This document shows, one piece after another, positions 47,530 to 57,424 of a stretch of DNA of 64,000 nt. The notes below the pieces were generated by a model. It saw only the letters and a program-made list of their open reading frames with translations. It was not told the DNA's origin and did no database searches. Source of the DNA: Leucobacter insecticola. Its GTDB lineage: Bacteria; Actinomycetota; Actinomycetes; Actinomycetales; Microbacteriaceae. Location: positions 868,001 to 932,000 of the forward strand of contig NZ_CP049934.1 in the NCBI RefSeq assembly GCF_011382965.1. The letters are read 5' to 3'. How positions within the stretch are numbered: the first letter of the stretch is position 1; every line of letters starts with the position of its first letter. The position numbers and the translations under genes were made by a program.

Positions 47530-49115
47530 AGCGGAATGTTTCCGTGCTTCTTTGCCGGCTGCTCGGTGCGTTTACCGCGGAGCCCGCGCAGCGCCTTGAT
47601 GACGGCCAGTCGGGTACCGGCAGGCTCGAGCACGTTGTCCAGTTCGCCGCGCTCAGCCGCCAGGAACGGAGACGTCACGTCGGCCGTGTACTTCGCGGTC
47701 AGTTCCGCGCGCAGCGCCTCAACATCCTCGCCCGCTGCCGCCGCCGCGGCAAGCTCCTTGCGGTACAGAATATTCACGGCGCCCGCGCCACCCATCACCG
47801 CGATCTCAGCGGTGGGCCACGCGATGTTGAAGTCGGCGCCCATCTCCTTCGACCCCATCACAATGTAGGCGCCACCGTAGGCCTTGCGCGTGATGATCGT
47901 GACGAGCGGCACCGTCGCCTCTGCGTACGCGTAGAGCAGCTTCGCGCCGCGGCGGATCACGCCCTGGAACTCCTGGTCGGTGCCGGGCAGGTAGCCGGGC
48001 ACATCGACGAGGGTCAGGATCGGGATCGAGAACGCATCGCAGAACCGCACGAAGCGCGCGGCCTTCTCGCTCGCGTCGATGTTGAGAGTGCCGGCCATCT
48101 GATTCGGCTGGTTCGCGACGATCCCGACCGTGCGCCCCTCGACCCGGCCGAACCCGATCAGCATGTTCGGGGCGAACAGCGGCTGTACCTCAAGGAAGTC
48201 GCCGCCGTCGAGGATCGCCTCAATCACGACCTTCATGTCGTAGGGCTGGTTCGGGCTGTCCGGGATCAGCGTGTTCAGGCGGCGATCCGCTGCCGTGATT
48301 TCGAGCGCAGTGTCGCTGTCGTAGACCGGCAGCTCTGACATGTTGTTGTCGGGAAGGAAGCTGATGAGCGAGCGAGCGTAATCCAGCGCGTCGAGTTCGT
48401 CGCTCGCGAGATAGTGGGAGACTCCGCTCGTCTTGTTGTGCGTCAGCGCACCGCCGAGCTCCTCGAAGCCGACCTCTTCGCCGGTGACCGTCTTGATCAC
48501 CTCGGGGCCGGTGACGAACATGTGGCTGGTCTTGTCGACCATGATGACGAAGTCGGTGAGGGCGGGGGAGTACACCGCGCCGCCCGCGGACGGGCCCATG
48601 ACGAGCGAAATCTGCGGGATCACGCCCGAGCACATCGTGTTCAGGCGGAAGATCTTGGCGTAGTTCGACAGCGCGACGACCCCCTCCTGGATGCGCGCGC
48701 CGCCCGAGTCGAGAATGCCGAGGACCGGCGCACCCGTCTTCAGTGCGAACTCCATCGCCTTCACGATCTTCTCGCCGGCAACCTCGCCGAGCGAACCACC
48801 GAAGGTGGTGAAATCCTGCGAGTACACGACAACTTGACGGCCGTGGATCGTACCCGCGCCGGTAACGACGGAATCACCGAAGGGGTGGCTGTTCTCCATA
48901 CCGAAGCCCACGCTGCGGTGCTTCACGTACTTGTCGAACTCGACGAAGGAGCCGGGATCGAGCAGCGCGGTGATCCGTTCGCGGGCGGTCATCTTGCCGC
49001 GCGGGTGCTGTTTTGCGGCGGCGGCGGCATCGCGGTCGCCTACGGCTTCTTGGTACTTACGGCGGTGGTCCGCGATCCGGCCGGCGGTGGTAGCGAGGGA
49101 ATTGTCTGCATTCAC
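47526..49115 (-). CDS. Acyl-CoA carboxylase beta (carboxyltransferase) subunit
   Basis: 529 aa, PccB/AccD5 type. It moves the carboxyl group from carboxybiotin to acetyl- or propionyl-CoA. Motifs: [71 protein letters not shown], and [18 protein letters not shown], the two oxyanion-hole turns. GTG 49115 fits the family start; ATG 49166 is in frame. The alpha subunit is not in the window; birA is divergent next door. Confidence 0.93.
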   Translation of the reverse strand: MNADNSLATTAGRIADHRRKYQEAVGDRDAAAAAKQHPRGKMTARERITALLDPGSFVEFDKYVKHRSVGFGMENSHPFGDSVVTGAGTIHGRQVVVYSQDFTTFGGSLGEVAGEKIVKAMEFALKTGAPVLGILDSGGARIQEGVVALSNYAKIFRLNTMCSGVIPQISLVMGPSAGGAVYSPALTDFVIMVDKTSHMFVTGPEVIKTVTGEEVGFEELGGALTHNKTSGVSHYLASDELDALDYARSLISFLPDNNMSELPVYDSDTALEITAADRRLNTLIPDSPNQPYDMKVVIEAILDGGDFLEVQPLFAPNMLIGFGRVEGRTVGIVANQPNQMAGTLNIDASEKAARFVRFCDAFSIPILTLVDVPGYLPGTDQEFQGVIRRGAKLLYAYAEATVPLVTIITRKAYGGAYIVMGSKEMGADFNIAWPTAEIAVMGGAGAVNILYRKELAAAAAAGEDVEALRAELTAKYTADVTSPFLAAERGELDNVLEPAGTRLAVIKALRGLRGKRTEQPAKKHGNIPL

Positions 49116-49245
49116 GCCTGCCAGCCTAGCGCGGTGACCATTCCCTTCGCCGGAGTTCTCCTCCAATGGATCCTGGGATCCTTGTGCGATTGTCTACAGT
49201 TTTGGCCTTACGGCTGGGCTGCGGCCGGGCCGGTAGTCTCGGAGC

Positions 49246-50091
49246 ATGGAATTGACAGGGACCCGCGAACTACTGCCCCGCGTGCTGTGGCGGGAGAGTT
49301 CACCCTCAACAAACGCGGAGCTGCGCGAGCTGGTTGCGGCCGAGGGTGCGGAGGTGCCGCACGGCACGCTGCTCGCGACCTCGGAACAGACCGCGGGGCG
49401 GGGCCGCCTCGGGCGAGACTGGGTGACGCCTGTGGGGACCGCGGTCGCCGCTTCGATCCTGATCCGTGATTTCGGCGCACGCGCTGCGCTCCCCGCGAGC
49501 TGGCTCCCGTTGATTGCGGGATCCGCGGTGACGGGTGCGCTGCAGCCGTTCTTTGCGAGCGGATACCCCGGCGAGGCGCGCCGAGTCGGCGTGAAGTGGC
49601 CCAACGATGTGCATGTGCGCAGCGAGGCGGACGCCGAGATCGGGGACCCCGGCAAGAAGCTGTGCGGGATCCTGTGCGAAATGCTGCCGGACGGTGCTGT
49701 GGTTGTTGGGATGGGCATCAACTTGCTCGTCCCGGAGTGGGAGTTGCCGACCGACCGCGCGACGTCGCTGCTCGCCGCTGGCGCAGAGCTGGGCGGTGCG
49801 GAGAGCCTCACCGACTCTGCAGGTGAGGCGCTGCTCGACCGGGTGCTGCACGACGTGGCTTCCGGGCTGCTGCGGCTCACCGAGCTTGCCGAGAAGGATC
49901 CGGCCGCGGTCAGGATTCGCGTGGCGCGTCACTCGCTCACGCTCGGAAGCGAGGTCCGGGTGCATCTGCCGAACGAGCAGCTGGTTGATGGCCGCGCCCG
50001 TGAACTTGCCGACGACGGCTCCCTCGTCGTCGACCTGCCGACCGGCGGACAGCTCACCGTGTCCGCCGGTGACGTGCAGCACCTGCGTTAG
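49246..50091 (+). CDS. birA: Biotin--[acetyl-CoA-carboxylase] ligase
   Basis: 281 aa, class I ligase without an N-terminal repressor domain. It attaches biotin to the carboxylase carrier. Motifs: ESSPSTNAELRELV, ATSEQTAGRGRLGRDW (biotinyl-AMP loop), GVKWPNDVHV (ligase signature) and KLCGILCEML. Divergent from the carboxylase beta gene, 131 bp apart, which fits its role. Confidence 0.93.
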   Translation: MELTGTRELLPRVLWRESSPSTNAELRELVAAEGAEVPHGTLLATSEQTAGRGRLGRDWVTPVGTAVAASILIRDFGARAALPASWLPLIAGSAVTGALQPFFASGYPGEARRVGVKWPNDVHVRSEADAEIGDPGKKLCGILCEMLPDGAVVVGMGINLLVPEWELPTDRATSLLAAGAELGGAESLTDSAGEALLDRVLHDVASGLLRLTELAEKDPAAVRIRVARHSLTLGSEVRVHLPNEQLVDGRARELADDGSLVVDLPTGGQLTVSAGDVQHLR

Positions 50092-50147
50092 ACGCCGGTG
50101 CTGGCGAGCGCGGCTGGTTGCGAGTACGTGACCCAGCCGCCCCCGTC

Positions 50148-51563
50148 TCAGTGGCGGCTTCCCTCGAGCGGGTAGTCCTCACCGAGCTGGTCGATCTGCT
50201 CGGTCGTGGGATCCTGCTCGGAGAAGTCCATCTTCGGCACGGGGCGCCTGAAACCGCCCGTCACCATCGCGATGATACCGACCCCGAGCAGTACCCATAT
50301 CAGACCCACGATCCAGGTGGTCGGTTGCAGCGAGGTCCACAGCCAGATTGTCAGGGCGAAGCCCACGAGCGGGAAGATCAGGTGCAGCACGATGTGCTTC
50401 GCGCGCAGCGGTTCGCGCCGCCCGCCGCGCGGAAAGATGTAGGTTCGGATCACCGAGAGGTTGACCATCGCGAAGGCCGCCAGCGCGCCAAAACTGATCA
50501 TAAACGCGACGGTATCGAGAGACAGGAACAGCGCCGACAGTGCGAACACCGACACCGTGACGGCGGCCACGATGGGCGTGCCGAAGCGCTGGTGCAGACG
50601 AGAGAGGGGCTTCGGGAGCATGCCATCGCGGCCCATCGCGTAGAGGATCCGCGATACCGACACCTGTCCGGTCATACCCGAGCCGAACGCTCCCACAACG
50701 TAGACGGCGACAAAGAGCGAGGTCATCCACGGGACGCCGAAGTTATCCATCACCGTGGTGCCAGCCGCATCCACTTCGGCCTGCGAAAGGGTTGCCCAGT
50801 CGGGTCGGAAGGCCAGCGATCCGGCCCAGGACACGATGATGAAGAGAAGCCCTCCGACGAGCGTGGAGAGCACAATGGCGCGGGGGATGTCCTTGCGGGG
50901 CTGTTTGGCTTCTTCGGACAGGGTTGATACCGCGTCAAATCCGAGGAACGACAGCGCGAGAATGCCCGCGCCGGAAGCGATGGCACCGATGCCACCGGAG
51001 CCGAAGGTGAAGGGTTCGATCAGGCTGACGGAGGCGTCGCCGCCAAACGCGGTCTTGAACGAGAGCGCAACAAACACGATGACCAGGATCACCGACAGCC
51101 CGATGATCGCCATGTTGAGTTTGCTCACCAGCGTGATCCCGAGAATGTTGAACACGAGCACAAGGAGCAGCGCCGCGAGCGTGAATGCCCAGACCGGGAT
51201 CGCCGGGAACTGGGTGTTCAGGTAGATCCCGATCAGCATGAAGTTGATCATCGGGATAAACAGGTAGTCGAGCAGCATCACCCATCCGGTGAGGAAGCCG
51301 GCGGCGCCACCGAAGGACTGCTGCGTGTAGGTGTAGGCGGATCCCGCCACCGGGTACCGTCGCACCATCGCGCCGTAGCTCGCGGCGGTGAAGAGCATCG
51401 CGACGACCGCGACGATGTAGGCGGCGGGGAGGTGTCCGTCGGTGACCTTGTTGACGATGCCGTAGGTCGTGAACACCGTGATCACGGTCATGTAGGTGAC
51501 GCCGAAGAGCGTGAGGCCGGTAAGGCCCAGGGTGCGCTTGAGCTGGGGGGTGGTGTTACTCAC
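50148..51563 (-). CDS. APC family amino acid/amine permease
   Basis: Membrane transporter, 471 aa, about 12 segments. The APC pattern is visible in GLTLFGVTYMTVITVFTTYG, YPVAGSAYTYTQQSFG, and ILALSFLGFDAVSTLSEEAK. GTG 51563 has AAAGGAGAAA upstream. It lies just downstream of an amidohydrolase gene on the same strand (50 bp), so import and hydrolysis of the same compound is likely. Substrate unknown. Confidence 0.92.
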   Translation of the reverse strand: MSNTTPQLKRTLGLTGLTLFGVTYMTVITVFTTYGIVNKVTDGHLPAAYIVAVVAMLFTAASYGAMVRRYPVAGSAYTYTQQSFGGAAGFLTGWVMLLDYLFIPMINFMLIGIYLNTQFPAIPVWAFTLAALLLVLVFNILGITLVSKLNMAIIGLSVILVIVFVALSFKTAFGGDASVSLIEPFTFGSGGIGAIASGAGILALSFLGFDAVSTLSEEAKQPRKDIPRAIVLSTLVGGLLFIIVSWAGSLAFRPDWATLSQAEVDAAGTTVMDNFGVPWMTSLFVAVYVVGAFGSGMTGQVSVSRILYAMGRDGMLPKPLSRLHQRFGTPIVAAVTVSVFALSALFLSLDTVAFMISFGALAAFAMVNLSVIRTYIFPRGGRREPLRAKHIVLHLIFPLVGFALTIWLWTSLQPTTWIVGLIWVLLGVGIIAMVTGGFRRPVPKMDFSEQDPTTEQIDQLGEDYPLEGSRH

Positions 51564-51613
51564 GATTTCTCCTTTGAATGGGGTGTGAGAATGATGGGAG
51601 ATGTGTCGGAATG

Positions 51614-53241
51614 CTAGTTGCTTGCTGCGGGATCGAAGGTACGCTCACCCGCGAGCCAGGTGCCGTGCACGGCGAGTTGCGGGATCTCCTCGGGGGCAAT
51701 GTCGAGGGGGCTCGCTGACAACCACACTGCGTCGGCGACCATGCCGACCGCGAGCGTGCCGCGGTCGGAAACCTGAGCCTGGCGGGCGATCCCGCGCGTG
51801 TAAGCGGCGAACGCCGTTTGTGGATCGATCTGCTCCTCGGGCAGCCACGCGTCGCCGTGCGGCTCGCTGCGCCTGGTGATCCCGGTCGCGAGCGCCGGTC
51901 GCCAGTCCGGAGTGGTCACCGGCCAGTCGCTGCCGAAGGTCACGGTGGCGCCGCTGCGCTGCACCGAGCCGATGAGGTACTGCCAGCTGTCGCGCGGTGA
52001 ACCGAGGTGCGGGATCGTGAGGTCGCGCATGACGGCGTCGCACTGCGCCCAGTAGGGTTCGAAGTTCGCGATCACACCGAGATCAGCGAAGCGCTTCACC
52101 TCGGCCGGATCGAGCACGGCGACGTGTGCGATGACGTGGTGCCGTTCCCGAGGGGCTGCTGTGCGCTGCGCCGCCTCGACCGCGTTCAACGCCGTGTGGT
52201 TCGCGGCGTCGCCGATCGCGTGGAGGTGTAGCTGGAAGCCCGCCTCGTCAAACGCAGTGGCCGCCGCGTTCAGCTCGGCCGCGTCCCAGTTGTGTAGTCC
52301 GCGGTCATCGGGGCGATCGGCGTAGGGTTCGGTGAGGGCTGCGGTGTGGCTCTCCACGACGCCGTCCAAGAAGAACTTGATGGTCTCCGCGGTGAGGCGA
52401 TCGGACCCGAGCGCGCGCACTTCGTCTCTGATCGCGACGAAGGAGGCGAGCTGATCGCGCCACTGCGCGGGATCCGCCCGCAGGGCCAGGTTGATCCGGG
52501 TGTGGAGGCGCTGCTGCTGGACCGCGGCGATGTAGGCGGCAACGTCGTCCGCCTCCACCCACGCGTCCTGCACCCAGGTGGTGCCCTGGGCTGCGTACAA
52601 CCGTGTCGCGCGCTCGAGTGCGTCGAGTCGCTGCTCGAGGGTGAACGCGGGCGCAACGTTCGCCAGGAAGTCGTTTGCGGCCGCCTCCTGCAGCGTGCCG
52701 AGAGGGGATCCGTCCGCGCGCCGCACGATGCGGCCGAGGTGCGGATCCGGGGTGTCCGCGGTGATTCCACCGGCGGCCAGTGCTGCGGAGTTGACCCAGG
52801 CGGTGTGGTAATCCCAGGATCGCAGAATGGTGGGGGTGTCGCCGGTGACCTCGTCGAGCCACCGCGCGTCGAAGAGTCCCTGCTCGGCAAAGGTGGCGTC
52901 GTAACTTCCGCCGACGATCCAGTCGGCGTCGGGGTGGGCCTCGCGCCATTCGGCGACGGCGGAGAGGATCCCGGCGAGATCCTTCGCCTGCCGGATCTGC
53001 GGGCCAAACGCCTCAACGCCGCCGAGCATCGGGTGGGCGTGGCCGTCGCCGAGGGCGGGCACGAGAGCCCCGCCTGCGAGATCGATGACGGTGGAGCTTG
53101 GTTCGCTGCTGAGCGCCTCGGCTTCGGCATCGAGTGCCACGACCTTGCCGCCGCGAATCGCGAGAGCGCGGCTCACGAGGGGGTGCCGCCGGGTACCGGA
53201 TCGACCAGGATCGTGCCTCCGGTAAAGACGGTGACAGACAT
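51614..53241 (-). CDS. Amidohydrolase, YtcJ-like (frame broken)
   Basis: About 542 aa after repair. Metal-dependent hydrolase of the amidohydrolase-3 group: GDGHAHPMLGG, then QLHLHAIGDAANHTALNAVE, and VTFGSDWPVTTPDWRPAL. The frame breaks at a G5 run on the + strand (53179-53183). With one base more, the N-terminus reads MSVTVFTGGTILVDP and ATG 53241 gains a strong site AAGGAGGCGC. Otherwise a poor GTG at 53176 would be the start and the usual N-terminal beta-strand would be missing. Same strand as the APC permease. Confidence 0.87.
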
Positions 53242-53370
53242 GAGCGCCTCCTTCGTTGTGAGGGTCCGGGTTAAATGAACATAGTTCTTTTTGTGTTCGA
53301 CTACCGAGGATAGTACGAAACCGCCCCCAATGCGCAACTTCTCCTCACGCTGCCCCTGCCCTGGCCCGCA

Positions 53371-53462
53371 CGAGCGTCCCCCAAACGGACGAGAGTCCCC
53401 CTTTCCGGCGCCATGACGCGCACGGGTTTGTGGGACGCTCGCTAGTTTGGGGGACACTCGTC
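53371..53462. repeat. Intergenic interleaved dyad element (A-B-A'-B')
   Basis: CGAGCGTCCCCCAAAC (53371) pairs with GTTTGTGGGACGCTCG (53426) with one mismatch; GACGAGAGTCCCCC (53388) pairs with GGGGGACACTCGTC (53449) with one mismatch. The two pairs interleave as in the element at 43917-43999, although the sequence differs. It lies in the divergent space between amidohydrolase and TetR genes. Confidence 0.72.
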
Positions 53463-53485
53463 GATTGGCGGTAGTCTCTGAAGCC

Positions 53486-54163
53486 ATGGAAGCACAGCAA
53501 CCACGTCGCGCGGGCCGACCGCGCACCCCGCTACTCTCGCGGCAGATCATTCTCGAAACCGCGCTGCGCCTCCTTGACGAGCGCGGCGAGTCCGGCGCCG
53601 GGATGCGTGAGATCGCGCGCGAGCTCGGCGTGCGACCCTCGGCGCTCTACAACCACGTGGCGGGCAGGGAAGACCTGGTCGGTGGGATCCGCGAGCTCAT
53701 CAGCGACCGCATCGACGTCGCATGCTTCGATGAGCTTGCCTGGGACGACGCCCTGATCTGCTGGGCCGACTCCTACCGTGCGGCGTTCGCGGCCCACGTC
53801 CCCACGGTTGCCTTGCTCGCAACGACCCCCCTGACGCCCGACTCTCGCACGAGTCTGATGTACGACGCGGTTGTGCGGGCGCTCATGCGTGCGGGGTGGC
53901 CAGAGCAGCGCGTGCTAACGGTGATTGTTGCGATCGAATCATTCCTGCTCGGCGCCGCCCTCGACGCGGCCGCGGATCCCGCGATGCTCGACCCGGGGTC
54001 GCGCCCCGACACCGCAGCTTTCGCGAGCGCCTTCGCATCGCGCAGCGCGGATCTTGCTGCCGCGGGCATCGATCCCGCGACGGCCGCGTATCAGCTTGGA
54101 ATCCGCGCGCTCGTCGCGGGACTCAGAGCTGAGTTTGTGGCGCTGTACGGCGCGCAGGCCTAG
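53486..54163 (+). CDS. TetR family transcriptional regulator
   Basis: 225 aa. The N-terminal helix-turn-helix reads RQIILETALRLLDERGESGA, MREIARELGVRPSALYNHVA and GREDLVGGI; the C-terminal part has a TetR_C-like ligand domain (AFASRSADLAAAG). ATG 53486 is the likely start; 53447 is in frame. It stands divergent from one amidohydrolase and its stop overlaps the stop of the other by 4 nt (CTAG), so it probably represses the permease/amidohydrolase genes. Confidence 0.9.
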   Translation: MEAQQPRRAGRPRTPLLSRQIILETALRLLDERGESGAGMREIARELGVRPSALYNHVAGREDLVGGIRELISDRIDVACFDELAWDDALICWADSYRAAFAAHVPTVALLATTPLTPDSRTSLMYDAVVRALMRAGWPEQRVLTVIVAIESFLLGAALDAAADPAMLDPGSRPDTAAFASAFASRSADLAAAGIDPATAAYQLGIRALVAGLRAEFVALYGAQA

Positions 54164-55805
54164 ACCGCGGGGTTGCGGTACACGATCTCGCCGTCGACGA
54201 CGGTGAGCAGCACGGGGAGCTCCAGCAGCTCGTCCACGGGCGTCGTTACCGGATCGCCGCCGAAGACGGTGAGGTCACCGAGGCAGCCGACGGATAGGTG
54301 GCCGCGATCCTCGTGCCCCCGCGCGAGCGCCGGCCACAGCGTGTAGGCCAACAGGGCCTCTTCGCCACTCAGCTGCTGCTCTGGCTCGAAAACGGCGGAA
54401 GGATCCGCGCCCGGCGTGTGCCTGCCCCGCGCCCAGGCCAGGCCGATCCGCGGATCAAGCTGCGCCACCGGCCAGTCGGAGCCGAGGGTCAGCCGCGCCC
54501 CTGTCGCGAGCACGCTGCGCACGCGGTACCCCGTCGATCGGCGCTCGGCGCCCAGGCGCGCGGACCAGTTGTCCGGCTTCCGCCACTGCATATGTAGGGC
54601 TGCATGGAGGCGGTAATGCCGGAGTGCCCCAGTTTTTCAACATCGGCATCGCTCATCACCTCGAGGTGCTCGATGGAGTGGGCGGGGAGCTGCGGATCCC
54701 GCGGGGGCAGCGCGGCATAGGCGTCGAGCACGTCGTTCACCGCGCGATCGCCCACAGCGTGCGTCGCGATCAGCATGCCCGCCTCGTGGTACCTGCCGAT
54801 GACCTCTGTGTAGCGATCCCAGTCGGGCCATGCGGCGCGCAGCCCCTCGCCCTGGGCGTCTTCCGCGTGCAAGAGCGCCGTGCCCGTGTCCACCACGCCG
54901 TCGGAGAAAAGCTTGATGGCGCCGCCTTCCCACAGCCGCCCGCGCTCATCCTTCTCGCGGATGATCCGATCCTGGTCCTCGTCGGTGAAGTGGACCTTGT
55001 GCCACTCGTGCACGACGAGTCGCTGTTGCAGGCGGCCCCTCGATTCGAGTTCGCGAAGAAAATCGCGGGTGCGCGCCGAGCCGTCCATGATCGCGCAGCC
55101 GGTGAGGCCGACCTCAGCGAAGCGGTCGAGCACGGCGGCGAGTCGGTCGAGTTCCGCTTCGAGGTCGAGGATCGGGATGGCGTCGGTGATGTAGCTGAGG
55201 ATCGACATCTCGCTGAGTTCGCCGGTAAACCTTCCGGTCTCGTCGACCACCGTCTCGCTGCCGTCGGGGTAGCGGATGGGTTCGGTGATCCCGGCGGCGC
55301 TCAGCGCGGCGAGCGAGGCGAGGCCGGTGTGCGCGTCGTAGAACCGCAAGAGAACGGGCCGATCGCCCGTCACGTCCTCGAAGATGCCGCGGTCGATCCC
55401 GCTCTCCTCGAACATCTCATACTCGAGATTCCACCCCTCAAGCCATGCGCCGGGAGCGAGCCTGGCATGCTCTGCCGCGAGACGCCGCCTGAGTTCTTCC
55501 GGGGTGTCGACTCCACCGAGATCGATGCCGCGGGTCCACACGGCACCCGAGTCGGGGTGCGCGTGCGAGTCCCACAGGCCGGGGGTGACCGTGGCTCCCT
55601 GCGCATCAACGATGGTCGTGCCGTGGGGTGCGGCCGCTTGAATCTCGGCGTCAGAACCGATGGCCTGGATCCTGCCATCCGTGATCAGCAGCGCGGTTGC
55701 GGGTGATGCTGTCTCTGCGCCGTTCTCTGGCAGGTTTCGGCGCAACTGCGCGCCGACGATGGCGAGTGATCGTGCTTCGGATCCTGCCGCTTCAGTGATT
55801 CGCAT
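54160..55805 (-). CDS. Amidohydrolase, YtcJ-like, second copy (frame broken)
   Basis: About 548 aa after repair. Amidohydrolase-3 motifs: VTPGLWDSHAHPDSG, MLIATHAVGDRAVNDVLDAY, HSIEHLEV, and after the break LTLGSDWPVAQLDPRIG. The frame breaks at GGG (54597-54599, + strand); one more base gives SMQPLHMQWRKPDNW, a normal family stretch. N-terminus IVGAQLRRNLPENG is followed by the usual LLITDGRIQAIG. Distinct from the 51614-53241 copy. Likely hydrolyses amides or related compounds imported by the APC permease (inference). Confidence 0.86.
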
Positions 55806-55894
55806 TGGTGCTTCTTTCTGCTCGTTCGAGATCTGACCCCAATAGCCTCCGCAACGAACCTATCTGTTTCGATACTGCCGCGTCGATGCGCCGC

Positions 55895-55986
55895 GGCTAT
55901 TTCCGATAAATTTATGCGGCTGTTTCCGATAAAGAAGAACGGCTATTTTCGATAAATAACCTCGGCTGGTTCCGATTCTGAGCTAT
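55895..55986 (+). repeat. Four tandem 23-bp repeats before a DUF4143 ATPase gene
   Basis: Units start at 55895, 55918, 55941 and 55964. Consensus GGCTATTTCCGATAAA plus 7 variable bases; the fourth unit diverges after GGCTGGTTCCGAT and merges with a -10 TATGCT (55984-55989) about 8 nt before ATG 55997. Period and place match the array at 47142-47233, and TCCG is at the same unit position. Confidence 0.9.
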
Positions 55987-55996
55987 GCTGGGCGAT

Positions 55997-57247
55997 ATGA
56001 GTGACCTGATAGTGCGGAGTTTGAGCGCGGTTTTGCCTCATCGGGTCGCAGAGACACCTGTGATGCTTTTGGAAGGGCCGCGAAGCGTTGGAAAATCTAC
56101 GCTGCTCGCGGAGCTCACGCCATCGAGTGGGCATCCAATCTTCGACCTTGATCAGGGGCAGTTCCGGCGACTTGCCGAGCAAAACGAATCCGCGCTCGTC
56201 GCCAGCGAATCGCCCGTACTGATTGACGAGTACCAGCGTGTGCCCTCCCTGCTCGACGCCATTAAGGCGCGGCTGAACCAGAGCTCCCGTCCCGGAATGT
56301 TTGTGCTCGCCGGATCATCCAGCTATGACTCGCTGCCTCAGGGCACCCAAGCGTTGACCGGTCGAATACAGCGCCTGACAGTGATGCCCTTTACCCAGAC
56401 AGAGATTGATGGCACCGACAACCGTTTCATCGAGCGCGCATTTGAATCATCCATCACGCACTCTGCGACTCCGGCTCTCACGGAGCGTGCTGAGTATATT
56501 GATCGGATTATGCGCGGTGGGATGCCCCTCGCGGTCGCTGCGGGATCAACCGATGCTCGGAGTCGTTGGTTGCAGGGTCATGTGCGGCAGTCGCTGGAGC
56601 GGGATGCTGGGGAAATTCGCCGGATCCATCGCAAGGCTGACTTGCGCCATTTCCTCAATAGAATCGCGGGGCAAACGGCGAGCTTGCTGAACGTGAGCAA
56701 GCTTGCTCAGGGCTTGGAGTCGTCGCGTGACACTGCGGCCGCCTACCTCGAACTGCTGGAATCGTTGTTTCTGGTGAGCTCGTTGCCTGCATGGGGCACG
56801 ACGATCTCGTCTCGAAGCGTGGCAGCACCAAAAATACACGTCGTCGATTCGGGCATCGGTGCACATTTGCTTCGGTTGAGCAGTGCCAAGTTGCGTCGGC
56901 TTGATCCTTCGGCCATGACCGAGTTCGGCCATCTGCTCGAGTCGTTCGTGGTGCAAGAAGTGATCCGACAAACGACGTGGATGAGTGCGCCCGTCTTTGT
57001 GGGGCATTGGCGTACGCGTGACAACGATGAGGTTGACCTGATCCTCGAACGTAGCGATGGCGCGGTGATCGGTATCGAGATAAAGGCAGGTGAGCAGGTG
57101 GAGAGCCATCAATTCTCTGGGCTCAGGAAGCTTCGGGACCGCCTCGGGTCTTCATTTGTCGCCGGGATCGCCTTCCACCTTGGCAAGGTCGGTTATCAAG
57201 TGGAGGATCGACTCCATTCGCTCCCGGTGGATCGACTGTGGCGGTAG
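55997..57247 (+). CDS. AAA_14 / DUF4143 ATPase (COG1373 type)
   Basis: 416 aa. P-loop EGPRSVGKSTLL (Lys33), Walker B VLIDEYQRVP, and FVLAGSSSYD form the ATPase domain. The DUF4143 part follows, with a winged-helix linker (LNVSKLAQGLESSRDTAAAY) and a C-terminal nuclease-like DEVDLILERSDGAVIGIEIK motif. Intact, in contrast to its broken relative at 45872-47121, and of the same length. ATG 55997 lies close behind a -10 box; 55985 is in frame. Base composition is lower in GC than the neighbours. Biological role unknown; families of this kind are often mobile. Confidence 0.9.
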   Translation: MSDLIVRSLSAVLPHRVAETPVMLLEGPRSVGKSTLLAELTPSSGHPIFDLDQGQFRRLAEQNESALVASESPVLIDEYQRVPSLLDAIKARLNQSSRPGMFVLAGSSSYDSLPQGTQALTGRIQRLTVMPFTQTEIDGTDNRFIERAFESSITHSATPALTERAEYIDRIMRGGMPLAVAAGSTDARSRWLQGHVRQSLERDAGEIRRIHRKADLRHFLNRIAGQTASLLNVSKLAQGLESSRDTAAAYLELLESLFLVSSLPAWGTTISSRSVAAPKIHVVDSGIGAHLLRLSSAKLRRLDPSAMTEFGHLLESFVVQEVIRQTTWMSAPVFVGHWRTRDNDEVDLILERSDGAVIGIEIKAGEQVESHQFSGLRKLRDRLGSSFVAGIAFHLGKVGYQVEDRLHSLPVDRLWR

Positions 57248-57255
57248 CTGGCGTG

Positions 57256-57424
57256 CCTAGTGTCCCGTGTCGCAAATTCGCTTCACATATCCCGGCACTC
57301 CGGCGGCGCACCGCGTCGTTGTCGTCGCTCGACGATGCAACGGCATCGCCTCACTCCTCCGCCTAGCGTTGCATCCACCGGAGCACCGGGATCTGCAAAG
57401 CAACTTGCGACACAGGACACTAGC
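57256..57424. mobile_element. MITE-like element with long imperfect terminal inverted repeats
   Basis: About 168 bp. The ends CTAGTGTCCCGTGTCGCAA (57256) and TTGCGACACAGGACACTAG (57405) pair at 18 of 19 positions; similarity continues inward for about 45 nt (ATCCCGG, CTCCGG). An internal hairpin CGTTGTCGTCG/CGACGATGCAACG lies in the middle. No open frame. The CTAG at both ends may be a target duplication. The right end forms the stop codon of purU. Confidence 0.75.

Noticed and set aside
54160-55805. Two separate amidohydrolase fragments as a decayed gene
   Set aside because: A single added base restores a complete, family-consistent enzyme; no other damage is seen.
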